From: Actinomycetota bacterium
GTDB taxonomy: Bacteria; Actinomycetota; Thermoleophilia; Solirubrobacterales; Solirubrobacteraceae
Direction: 5' to 3'
Assembly: GCA_005883215.1 (NCBI GenBank)
Contig: VAYS01000007.1
Location: 144,166-208,165, forward strand
DNA length: 64,000 bases
The notes beneath the pieces were generated by a model. It was not told the DNA's origin and ran no database searches. It saw only the letters and a list, made by a program, of their open reading frames with translations. Below, one piece after another: positions 8,267-15,860 of the stretch. Every line of letters starts with the position of its first letter. Within the stretch, counting starts at the first letter, position 1. The translations under genes and the position numbers were made by a program.

Positions 8267-9744
8267 CAGCAGGTGTGGTAGTCGGGGGCGGTCAGGATCA
8301 GCTGGCGCAGGGCGTTATGGCGCATGGAGCGCAGGCGGGCCGGCACGCCGCGGCGGTGGGGCTTGCCGGTGACGCGGGCGGCGAAGCGCACCAGGTAGTC
8401 GAGTGTGCCCGCGGAGAGGGGCGGATTCCCGAGCGCCCGAAGCGCCGCGCCCGTCGCCTGGGCCGGGCTCTCGCGCACCCGCGCGCGCGTATCGTGACCG
8501 TTGGACAGGTAGGGCCCCAAGGCCAGTGCCGCCGCGTCCCAGCGTCCCTTGAAGGTCGAGGTGTCAAGCCAGCGGTCCTGCCTCCACCCCGAGACGTCGG
8601 GCGGGTGGAACAGCCGTTGGTTGGTGGCCTCGGCCAGGTCCACCCAGTGGTCCGAGCGCACGCCCGAGCCCAGCGCCCGCAGCATGCCGGCGGCGTGCAC
8701 CACCGGCGGCTTGGTCATCGCCGGGCCGGCGTAGAACGACGGGTGCAGCAGGATCTGCTCGAGCACCGCGCGGGTCGAGTAGCCGGTCTGGACGTACAGG
8801 CGCGAGAGCGAGTCGACGGCGCCGGCGTCGGGCGCCACCGGGTTGAAGTAGCCCCACAGCTTGGTCACGTAAAAGGAGGCGTGCAGCGGGTGCTCGAGGC
8901 ACAGGCGCACCGAGTCCTCCCAGGTAAAGCGTCCGGCCTGACCGAAGACCGTCTTGCGTCCCGCGTCGTGCAGGGAGTCGACGTAGCGAAAGCCGCCCGC
9001 GCCCTTGTCGGAGGAGTCGCTGGCGAAACCGCTCAGCGATCGCGCCTGCTCGCGCACGTCGGTTTCGCTGTAGGCGCCGCGATCGGCGCCCAAGGAGAAC
9101 AGCTCCATCATCTCCCGGCCGTAGTTCTCGTTGATGCGCCGTACGTGGTTGCGCCGACCGTCCAGCCACATCAGCATCGCGGGGTCCACGGTGACCGCGT
9201 GAAACAGCTCGGCGAAGGAGCCCAGCGCGTGGCTACGCAGCAGGCTGTTCTGGTCGAGCATCAGCTTCTGGCTGTCGACCTTGTCGTCGGAGGTGGCAAA
9301 CCAGTCGTGGTAGTTGAGGGTCATGCGCTCGACCAGGGGTTGGTCGGAGCGCACCATGCGATCCAGCCACCACAGGTGGTCGTGGCCCTCGAGATCGGTG
9401 GGAGCCAGGGCCGCGCCGCTCTGGGTGTGGGGCGGCGGCCCGACCAGGTTTGCCTCCCCCGTGGGACGGGTGAGGCTGTACACCGCGGCCTGGCGCGAGA
9501 GCCCGGCGAGCGCCTCGGCCTCGCCGGGCCGGGGCCCGAAGCCGGCCCGCCACAACAGCCGGTGGGCGTCGAGGAGGCGCTGGCTCGGCCGAGCCGGAAG
9601 CCCCCGGCCCGCGGCCCGGCGGCGCCGGCGCTTGGGGCGGCGCCGTCGGCGCTTGGGGCGGCGCGCGGCGGCGCTGGCGCCGAGGGGAGCCGCCAAGGCC
9701 GCCTCGCCTGCCCGGCCCGCGTGTGCTCTGCGGACTGCGCTCAC
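8266..9744 (-). CDS. DUF1800 family protein
   Basis: 492 residues from the GTG at 9744, which overlaps the TGA of the upstream PKD gene (GTGA). The open frame runs on to 10407, but that extension only shadows PKD coding sequence in another frame. The DUF1800 core starts near 'LLDAHRLLWRAGFGPRPGEA' and has 'ERMTLNYHDWFATSDDKV', 'NENYGREMMELFSLG' and 'HPPDVSGWRQDRWLDTS', all typical. The N-terminal region (about 20-50) is extremely Arg-rich, with PKRRRRR twice, encoded by a short GC repeat near 9621-9665. No signal peptide is evident, which is odd for a partner of an exported DUF1501 protein. The biochemical role is unknown. Confidence 0.85.
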   Translation of the reverse strand: MSAVRRAHAGRAGEAALAAPLGASAAARRPKRRRRRPKRRRRRAAGRGLPARPSQRLLDAHRLLWRAGFGPRPGEAEALAGLSRQAAVYSLTRPTGEANLVGPPPHTQSGAALAPTDLEGHDHLWWLDRMVRSDQPLVERMTLNYHDWFATSDDKVDSQKLMLDQNSLLRSHALGSFAELFHAVTVDPAMLMWLDGRRNHVRRINENYGREMMELFSLGADRGAYSETDVREQARSLSGFASDSSDKGAGGFRYVDSLHDAGRKTVFGQAGRFTWEDSVRLCLEHPLHASFYVTKLWGYFNPVAPDAGAVDSLSRLYVQTGYSTRAVLEQILLHPSFYAGPAMTKPPVVHAAGMLRALGSGVRSDHWVDLAEATNQRLFHPPDVSGWRQDRWLDTSTFKGRWDAAALALGPYLSNGHDTRARVRESPAQATGAALRALGNPPLSAGTLDYLVRFAARVTGKPHRRGVPARLRSMRHNALRQLILTAPDYHTC

Positions 9745-11699
9745 GGGCTCACGGAGACGGTGTGGCTGGTGCTGGCCGTCTTTCCCGAGTCGTCGGTCAC
9801 GGTCAGCCGGACCCGGTAGGAGCCGGCGGCCGCGTAGCGGTGGCCGGCGGTCGGTCCGGTGGCGCTGGCCCCGTCTCCGAAGCTCCAGGAGTAGGCGACG
9901 ACCACCCCGTCGGGGTCGCTGGAGGAGCTGCCATCGACGGTCACGGTGGCCCCCACCCGGGCCGAGCCGCCGACCGAGAACGCCGCCAGCGGAGGACGGT
10001 CGGCGATGGTCACCGTCTGGTGGGTGCTGGCGGTAAGGCCGGCATCGTCGGTCACGGTCAGCGTCACCGTGTAGGTGCCGGCGCGGGCGTAGGCGTGCTG
10101 CGGGGCGGCGGTGTTGGCGGTGCCGCCGTCCCCGAAGTTCCAGGCGTAGGCCACGATCTTGCCGTCGGAATCGCTGGAGGAGCTGCCGTCGAAGCCCAGG
10201 TTGGTCGCCGTCAGCAGAGAGCTCCCGCCGGTGCGGATCCGGGCGGTGGGCGGCTGGTCGACCACGGTCATCGGGGCGGAGGCGAGGGCGCTCTGCCCGG
10301 CGTCGTCGGCCACGCGTATGCGGATGGTGTGGCTGCCCCCGGAACGGAAGGTCGTCGCGAACGAGGTCGTTCCGGCCTGAAAGCCGGCGCCCTGGCCGTC
10401 GTCCCACTGATAGCTGTTGATCGCGCCGTCACCGGGGCTGGCGGTGACCGTGCACTGGACCCGCTGGCCCACCCCCAGGCTGCTGTGGTCGCAGGACACG
10501 GTTGCGGTGGGAGGGCTGGGGCCGCCGATCACCGCCTGGGCGTCGGCCTCGTCGATCCGACCGGCGTCGTCGGTGACGCGCAGGCGGACGGTGTAGACGC
10601 CCGGGGCGGAGTAGGTGAACACCGGCAACGCGCCGCCGGTGGTGAAGCCCCCGTCGCCCGAGTCCCAGGAGAACGAGGCGATCGTGGCGTCGAAGTCGGT
10701 CGAGGAGGTGGCGTAGGCGCGCACCGGCTGACCCACCTTGGCGTGGTCGGGCGACAGCTTCAGCACCGCCCTGGGTCCACCCGTCCGCACGTTCACCACC
10801 CGGGTCATGCGGCTGCGCCGGCGCCCGTCGCTCAGGATCAGCGACACTGTGTAGGAGCCGTTGGCGACGAAGACGTGGGTGACTGTCTGGCCGTGTGCCG
10901 GGGCCGCACCGTCGCCGAAATCCCAGGTGAGCCGCGCGCCGCGCCCGGACGAGTCCTCGCTGGTGAGCGTCAGCGGCTTGTTGGCGGGCACCGAGAGCCC
11001 GGGATAGGCGCTGATGCGCGCGGTCAGCGGCTCCCGACGCACGTCGGCCGGGACGGCGCGCAGCCGGCGGGCACGGAACCGGGGCGATGGGGCCAGGGCG
11101 ACATAGCCCTGGGCGTCAGAGAACGAGCGCAGGCGCCTGCGCACGGCGCCGCCGACCCCGCCCTCGATCGTCGTCAACTGCCGGTGGCGAAATACGGCCT
11201 CGACGATCGCCACGTGGTGGTCCTGCACCAGGATCTCACCGGGCGCGGGGGTGTGGCGCCAGCGGTGCGTCGCCTGGGCCCAGCCCCGGATGTCCGAGGC
11301 CAGGGTCAGGCCGGTGCCCTTCGGGCCCACTGGCGCCCCCGCCTGGCGGGCGACGTAGGAGACGAAGGCCCCGGACCACGGAGCCCCGGCCACCGCTCCG
11401 GCGGTCGCCGCCCGGTAGCGCGCGATGTCGGGGGCGTCTTCGGAGCCAACCACGATCTCGCGTACGTGCCGGGCGAGCTCGCGCCGCGCCGCGGCGATCA
11501 GGTGTGAGGCGACGGCGCCGCGGCGGGCGGCGCGGTGCGCGGCACCGCTGGCCAGGGCAGCGGGCGGTGCGATGGCGGCCAGCGCCGCCAGGAAGACGAT
11601 GAGTGCGCCGGCGGTCGTTCGAGGCGATCGGCGATGTCCGGCGAGGGCGCTGGCCAGGGGCCCGCGCGCGGCCGGGCGCGGGGGACGGCGGTCATTCAT
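9741..11699 (-). CDS. Secreted CHAP-like/PKD-repeat protein
   Basis: 652 residues from ATG 11699 (an in-frame GTG at 11717 is also possible). After a signal peptide ('TTAGALIVFLAALAAIAPPA') comes a CHAP/NlpC-like domain (about 60-200): 'APWSGAFVSYVARQAGAPVG' aligns with the active-site helix of CHAP proteins, but the catalytic Cys position is Ser. The expected His is present in 'VQDHHVAIVEAV'. Five PKD domains follow (about 215-652), recognised by repeated 'WDFGDG', 'YAWNFGDG', 'YSWSFGDG' and 'GTYTVTLTVTDDAG'. PKD folds usually mediate extracellular binding. It overlaps the DUF1800 start by four bases and leads the operon. Peptidoglycan binding rather than cleavage seems likely but is inferred. 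Confidence 0.8.
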   Translation of the reverse strand: MNDRRPPRPAARGPLASALAGHRRSPRTTAGALIVFLAALAAIAPPAALASGAAHRAARRGAVASHLIAAARRELARHVREIVVGSEDAPDIARYRAATAGAVAGAPWSGAFVSYVARQAGAPVGPKGTGLTLASDIRGWAQATHRWRHTPAPGEILVQDHHVAIVEAVFRHRQLTTIEGGVGGAVRRRLRSFSDAQGYVALAPSPRFRARRLRAVPADVRREPLTARISAYPGLSVPANKPLTLTSEDSSGRGARLTWDFGDGAAPAHGQTVTHVFVANGSYTVSLILSDGRRRSRMTRVVNVRTGGPRAVLKLSPDHAKVGQPVRAYATSSTDFDATIASFSWDSGDGGFTTGGALPVFTYSAPGVYTVRLRVTDDAGRIDEADAQAVIGGPSPPTATVSCDHSSLGVGQRVQCTVTASPGDGAINSYQWDDGQGAGFQAGTTSFATTFRSGGSHTIRIRVADDAGQSALASAPMTVVDQPPTARIRTGGSSLLTATNLGFDGSSSSDSDGKIVAYAWNFGDGGTANTAAPQHAYARAGTYTVTLTVTDDAGLTASTHQTVTIADRPPLAAFSVGGSARVGATVTVDGSSSSDPDGVVVAYSWSFGDGASATGPTAGHRYAAAGSYRVRLTVTDDSGKTASTSHTVSVSP

Positions 11700-11914
11700 C
11701 AGGCGATGCAGGAACACAGGAACCTAGTCAGCGGTCGCGGGGCCCCCGCTGGCCCTGGACGGGTGTTCCATCACCACTTTTGGATCGCCGAAGGGCCCGG
11801 GGAGGGCGCTTCAGAGATATCGGCGGCGGGGTGTCGTGGCCTTGAGCGACCTGGCCCGTCCTGTCCGCTGGGCGACGTCGGCGCCCGTGGCGAACTCCGA
11901 TGAGACAACCGCAC

Positions 11915-11943
11915 TTGACTGCCTCAAAGGCATCGCGTAGGTT
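11915..11943 (+). promoter_or_regulatory. Sigma-70-type promoter for the secreted esterase
   Basis: TTGACT (11915-11920) and TAGGTT (11938-11943) are separated by 17 bp, 49 bp before the ATG at 11992. A close match to the housekeeping consensus. Confidence 0.6.
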
Positions 11944-11991
11944 TCGGGCCGCCGACCGAGAGCGTGGGACTCTCGGTGGTAGGGAGAAGAC

Positions 11992-14211
11992 ATGAGGCTG
12001 GGGATCGTCTTGAGGCGCGGCGCCGGTCTGGCGCTGTTTTTGCTCGTCCTCGGTGTGGGGGCGCAGGCGCAGGCCGGATCGCTGCCCAGCGTGGCTTCCG
12101 GGCCCCGGCCCGGCCCCGACGCGCTGTACCTGGGGCCCGCCGCCGCCCCTCAGCTCGAGAACTCCGCACCGTGGAAGGCGCCGCCGATCCTGGTCTCCGG
12201 CGCCACCGCGTACCGCGAGGGCGAGTTCCTCTATCAGGACTTCCTCTACGACGACCACGGCGCCGCGGGCGTCCCCGATCTCAACGCGCCGATCGGACCC
12301 AACGCCTTCCTCTTCTCGCCCACCGCCGGTACCTACACCTACCCCACCGACCCGGTCTACCACCACAACGCGGGCGACCTGGTCGAGTTCAGGGTCAAGC
12401 CGCTGGCCGACGCGACCGCCTTTCGCGTCACCCTCAACACGCTCGACGACCCCGCGCGGGTCGCCTTTACGATCGCGCTCGGGGGCACCCCGGGCGCCAA
12501 CCTGACCTGGCCCCACCAGGCGGGGGTGTCCTCGCCGGCGAGCCGCTTCCTGACCGTCCACGGCACCAGCGCCGAGCTCACCGACCCGGCCACCGGCGCT
12601 GCCGCCGCGCCCGCGCCGACGGTCGCGGTGGACCTTACCCGGCGCCAGTTTGACGTCCGCGTGCCACACGCGGCGTGGGACCCCGGCCGGGGCACCGTGC
12701 GCATGACGATCGGGGTGGGGCTATGGGACCCGCAGACCGGTCACTACCTGGTCCCGGCCGCCGGCTCGGCCACCGCCACCACGCCAGGTGGAGCCGGTCC
12801 AACCGGCGCCGCGATCGTCAACGTCGGGCCGCGGCTGAACGAGCCCTATCCGGACCTTTCGTTGCCCTCCACCTTCACGTTGGGCGACTCCGCCGTCGGT
12901 GCCGCGGTGCAGGCGCGCTGGTGGCGCGAGCGAAACCAGGCCGACGCGCTGCGTCTGGGCGACGTCAGCCCGTTCTCCGCCGACGTCGACTTCGCGAAGC
13001 TCGCCGCGAAGGTCGCGGACAACACCGCCGTGCCCAAGACCGGTCCGATCAACCGGATCCTGCCCAGCCACTACTCTTTCGGGCAGGGCTTTGACCCGTC
13101 TAAGGTGTGCTTCGATCTGGGCTCCAACTTCAGCGCCGGCGCCGGGTGCATCGGGCGGCTGGTGGGCCAGCTGCAGCCCTACGCGCTCTACGTGCCCCCC
13201 GACCGGCCCGTGCCCACGCACGGCTGGGGCCTGACGCTCCTGCTGCACTCGCTGTCGGCCAACCAGAATCAGTACTCAGCCTCGCGCAACCAGTCGGAGC
13301 TGGGAAACCGCGGTCCGGGATCGCTGGTGCTCACCCCGAGCGGGCGCGGTCCGGACGGTTTCTACGCCGGCTTCGCCGAGGCGGACACCTTCGAGGCCTG
13401 GGCCGACGTCGCTCGGCGCTACAAGCTCGATCCCAACTGGTCCGCCGTGAGCGGCTACTCGATGGGCGGCTTTGGCACCTATCGACTGCTGGCGCGTTAC
13501 CCGGACCTGTTCTCGCGCGGGTTCTCCACCGTGGGGATCCCCGGTGTCGCCGACCCTCAGGTGCCGGCGCTGCGCAACACGCCAATCATGGCTTGGAACG
13601 TGGCGGGCGACGAGCTCGTTCCCATCAACGAGAGCGAGGCGGCCGAGAAGCATCTCGCCGCCGCCGGCCTGCGCTTCGCCGAGTGGCTATTCCCCGCCGC
13701 CGACCATCTCACGCTGGCCACCAATGACGAGTACGGGCCAGCGGCTGACTTCCTCGGGACCGCCAGGGTCGACCGCGACCCGCCGCACGTGACCTACGTG
13801 GTGCAGCCCAAGGAGGATTCGAGCGCCGCGAGCGCGGTGGCCGACCATGGCTACTGGGTGTCGGGGGTGACGCTGCGCGACGCCGGTGCGTCCCCGGTGG
13901 GCACCGCCGACGTGCGCTCTGAGGGTTTCGGCGTCGGCGACGCGCCGGTCCTGGGGGTGCAGACCGGGGGAGGGGCGCTGCTTGGCGGCTACCACGGGCC
14001 GATGCCCTACGTCTCGCGCTCGCAGGACTGGGGCCCCGCCCCCAGCGCGTCGGTGCGCGACGCGCTGGACATCACCGCCACCAACGTCTCGAACATAAGC
14101 ATCGATCCCACGCGCGCCCGCGTCAGCTGCAACGCCCAGCTCAACGTCGCCACCGATGGGCCTCTGACCGTGACGCTCGCCGGATGCGGAAGCCACAGCT
14201 TCGGCGCCTAG
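11992..14211 (+). CDS. Secreted alpha/beta-hydrolase (esterase-like) protein
   Basis: 739 residues with a GGGAGAA ribosome site just before ATG 11992. A signal peptide ('GLALFLLVLGVGAQAQA') is followed by a ~380-residue beta-rich N-terminal region. A serine-hydrolase domain follows, with 'WGLTLLLHSLSANQNQYS' (oxyanion strand), the nucleophile elbow 'GYSMGGFGTYR' (G-x-S-x-G), 'MAWNVAGDELVPI' (candidate acid) and 'FPAADHLTLA' (candidate His). The pattern resembles prolyl-oligopeptidase/esterase-type peptidase S9-like enzymes with an N-terminal domain. The C-terminal ~130 residues contain 'RARVSCNAQLNVATDGPLTV', a common closing module of actinobacterial secreted proteins. The substrate is unknown. 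It is monocistronic and lies directly upstream of ssrA. Confidence 0.8.
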   Translation: MRLGIVLRRGAGLALFLLVLGVGAQAQAGSLPSVASGPRPGPDALYLGPAAAPQLENSAPWKAPPILVSGATAYREGEFLYQDFLYDDHGAAGVPDLNAPIGPNAFLFSPTAGTYTYPTDPVYHHNAGDLVEFRVKPLADATAFRVTLNTLDDPARVAFTIALGGTPGANLTWPHQAGVSSPASRFLTVHGTSAELTDPATGAAAAPAPTVAVDLTRRQFDVRVPHAAWDPGRGTVRMTIGVGLWDPQTGHYLVPAAGSATATTPGGAGPTGAAIVNVGPRLNEPYPDLSLPSTFTLGDSAVGAAVQARWWRERNQADALRLGDVSPFSADVDFAKLAAKVADNTAVPKTGPINRILPSHYSFGQGFDPSKVCFDLGSNFSAGAGCIGRLVGQLQPYALYVPPDRPVPTHGWGLTLLLHSLSANQNQYSASRNQSELGNRGPGSLVLTPSGRGPDGFYAGFAEADTFEAWADVARRYKLDPNWSAVSGYSMGGFGTYRLLARYPDLFSRGFSTVGIPGVADPQVPALRNTPIMAWNVAGDELVPINESEAAEKHLAAAGLRFAEWLFPAADHLTLATNDEYGPAADFLGTARVDRDPPHVTYVVQPKEDSSAASAVADHGYWVSGVTLRDAGASPVGTADVRSEGFGVGDAPVLGVQTGGGALLGGYHGPMPYVSRSQDWGPAPSASVRDALDITATNVSNISIDPTRARVSCNAQLNVATDGPLTVTLAGCGSHSFGA

Positions 14212-14214
14212 CGG

Positions 14215-14244
14215 TTGCTGACGCCGCTCGCCGGCTCCTAGAAT
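14215..14244 (+). promoter_or_regulatory. Promoter of ssrA
   Basis: TTGCTG (14215-14220) and TAGAAT (14239-14244) with an 18-bp spacer. The mature RNA begins at 14266, so a short 5' leader would be removed by RNase P. Confidence 0.65.
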
Positions 14245-14265
14245 GTAGAGACAACAAACATCCCC

Positions 14266-14627
14266 GGGGACGACAGGCTTCGACGCGGTCGGTTCGCGGG
14301 GGTGGTTGCGAGTCGAGGTCCCGGGAGGCCTCGTTAAACACCCGGGAACCAATAAGTGCGGACTCTCACGAGTACGCCCTCGTCGCTTAGTTAGAAGCTA
14401 AGTGAGAGGTCTCGGCCTCCGCCCGCCCGCGGCGGGGATCTCCGGGATCAGATAGCGGGCTCACCCGGGAAGGCCCGCCTCCGCCGACCCGGGGACACCT
14501 TCAGGAGGCTGGCCCCGAGCAACCCGGCCGGCGAGGCGACCTCGGGGCGAGATCAGAGCGCCGGCTACGCTCGTAGAAGCCACCTCTTGCGCGATCGCGG
14601 ACGCGGGTTCGATTCCCGCCGTCTCCA
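14266..14627 (+). ncRNA. ssrA: tmRNA (transfer-messenger RNA)
   Basis: The tRNA-like domain is formed by GGGGACG (14266-14272) pairing with CGTCTCC (14620-14626) and by a T arm GCGGG-TTCGATT-CCCGC (14603-14619). The 5' end reads GGGGACGACAGGCTTCGACG, the canonical tmRNA start. The mRNA-like part has a resume codon GCG at 14358 and encodes ADSHEYALVA followed by TAG (14388-14390). This marks stalled proteins for proteolysis with SmpB and Clp proteases. The ADSH start is typical of actinobacteria; the end ALVA differs from the common ALAA. CCA is not encoded: the bases after discriminator A14627 are CTA. Pseudoknot-type GC-rich segments fill 14395-14580. Confidence 0.95.
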
Positions 14628-14667
14628 CTAAACAGCCCTGCCGGGCGTGTTCGGCGCGCGCGGAAGC

Positions 14668-14684
14668 GCCCGGGGTTACCGGGC
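14668..14684 (+). terminator. Weak hairpin after ssrA
   Basis: GCCCGG (14668-14673) and CCGGGC (14679-14684) form a 6-bp stem with loop GGTTA. It is followed by TGATTCC. It lies between ssrA and the convergent gene ending at 14702. Confidence 0.35.
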
Positions 14685-14701
14685 TGATTCCGCGGCGAAG
14701 G

Positions 14702-15196
14702 TCAGTAGGTGATCGTGCCCGTCTGGTGGATCGTGGTGACCTTGCCCAGGCCGGGGCTGGTGCCGGTGAAGGTGATCTTGCCCTTTGCGCCTTTGTAGCG
14801 GTCGGTGCCAGCGGTGATCGTGGTCGTGCCGGCGTAGTTGATGGTGCCGTCGGGCTGTGGGGTGGCGGTGCCTTGGATCTTGCCGCTCACGCTCCCGTGG
14901 GCGAAGAAGGCCGTGCCTTTGCCGGTGAAGCCGATCTTTCCGCCTGCGACCGGGCCGGTGACCGTCAGGTGGTCCACGTTCGCCCCGTTGCCGCCCACGT
15001 TCGATTTGTTCGTCCCGGCGTTAGTGACTGTGCTGCCAGCTGCCGGCACGCTACCGGTCTGTGAGATCTCTGCCTCTTGGACTAGCGCGGTTACTTTGTG
15101 CGCGCTCGACTTGTGTCTGGTCTTGGCCTGGGCGAGCGGGACGCCGAAGACGGCCAGCGCGAGCAGCGCGACGATCGATGCGATGGGCTTGAGCAT
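14702..15196 (-). CDS. Small secreted protein, allene-oxide-cyclase-like barrel possible
   Basis: 164 residues from ATG 15196, chosen because AGGAGG lies just upstream (complement of 15201-15206); the frame runs further upstream but without a ribosome site. The signal peptide is 'IASIVALLALAVFGVPLAQA'. The mature part is Gly/Thr-rich with 'GKGTAFFAHGSVSGKIQGTA', 'TINYAGTTTITAGTDRYKGA' and 'KGKITFTG', a repeating beta pattern seen in small dirigent/allene-oxide-cyclase-like barrels of actinobacteria. That family assignment is tentative. It is probably the third gene of a cluster with the two small genes upstream. Confidence 0.7.
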   Translation of the reverse strand: MLKPIASIVALLALAVFGVPLAQAKTRHKSSAHKVTALVQEAEISQTGSVPAAGSTVTNAGTNKSNVGGNGANVDHLTVTGPVAGGKIGFTGKGTAFFAHGSVSGKIQGTATPQPDGTINYAGTTTITAGTDRYKGAKGKITFTGTSPGLGKVTTIHQTGTITY

Positions 15197-15261
15197 GGAG
15201 CCTCCTATCGGGAATTTGGCGAAGCAGGGTTCGGGGTTTCGTTCCGCTCCTACGGGCTGTC

Positions 15262-15489
15262 TCATCGGGTCCCCCTCGTCCAGTTGCGCACGTCGATCGC
15301 GATGTCCTTGCCGACGCGGCTCGGCGTTAGCGCTCCCGGCTGCCCTCCGTAGAGGTCGTGGTACTCGCGCTGGTTGATCGCGCTGCCGGTGCGCGTCCAC
15401 CAGCTCCAGCTGACCGCGAACACCGACAACACCGTGAAGCCGAGGACCAACCAGCTTCCGCCAGCGACCGCAAATCCGAACGTAGCCAT
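15262..15489 (-). CDS. Small membrane protein
   Basis: 75 residues. An AAGGAG ribosome site is well placed before ATG 15489. One membrane helix covers about residues 5-30 ('GGSWLVLGFTVLSVFAVSWS') and the rest is a polar ~45-residue tail ('INQREYHDLYGGQPGALTPS'). No family is recognised. It lies between two other small minus-strand genes, 65 bp from the secreted protein gene downstream, and probably shares a transcript with them. Confidence 0.65.
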   Translation of the reverse strand: MATFGFAVAGGSWLVLGFTVLSVFAVSWSWWTRTGSAINQREYHDLYGGQPGALTPSRVGKDIAIDVRNWTRGTR

Positions 15490-15504
15490 GTCGTCTCTCC
15501 TTGA

Positions 15505-15768
15505 CTAGTGGACCGCTGAGCGGCCCGGTCTGTTGGTTTCCCCGCTTGCCCGGGTGCGCGCGGCTTCGAGCAGCGTCAGTAGGCGCAGCCAGCCGGCGAA
15601 TGCGTGCTCGGCGCCGTGCTCGTCGTAGAGCCGTCCGGCGATACCCGCTTTGCTGTCGTGCAGCTCGAGGGCGAGCCGCAGCGATGTGGGCGGGCGGCTC
15701 GCCTTGGTGGGCGGCCCACCAGCCTCTTCGCCTGCGGCCGGCTCATTTCCGATGCCATCCAGGTCCAT
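15505..15768 (-). CDS. Hypothetical small cytoplasmic protein
   Basis: 87 residues from ATG 15768 (an upstream in-frame start at 15804 is possible). There is no signal peptide. The central part 'LRLALELHDSKAGIAGRLYD' followed by 'EHAFAGWLRLLTLLEAAR' looks helical and amphipathic. It is first in the minus-strand cluster and divergent from the LuxR-family regulator at 15861, which might control the cluster; this is inference. No family recognised. Confidence 0.5.
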   Translation of the reverse strand: MDLDGIGNEPAAGEEAGGPPTKASRPPTSLRLALELHDSKAGIAGRLYDEHGAEHAFAGWLRLLTLLEAARTRASGETNRPGRSAVH

Positions 15769-15860
15769 GCGTCGATTCTCAGCCCGCGCCGGCCCGGTCG
15801 CCACGGGGGCCCACCCTTAACTTGACCCTGAACCGATCCCGTGCATGGGAGGCTTGGGGC

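Noticed and set aside
9745..10407. Extension of the DUF1800 frame upstream
   Set aside because: It is out-of-frame sequence of the PKD gene; the GTGA overlap at 9741-9744 gives a better start.
15501..15860. N-terminal extension of the LuxR-family ORF
   Set aside because: No family similarity, overlaps the small minus-strand gene; ATG 15861 with GGGAGG starts the conserved NTPase domain.
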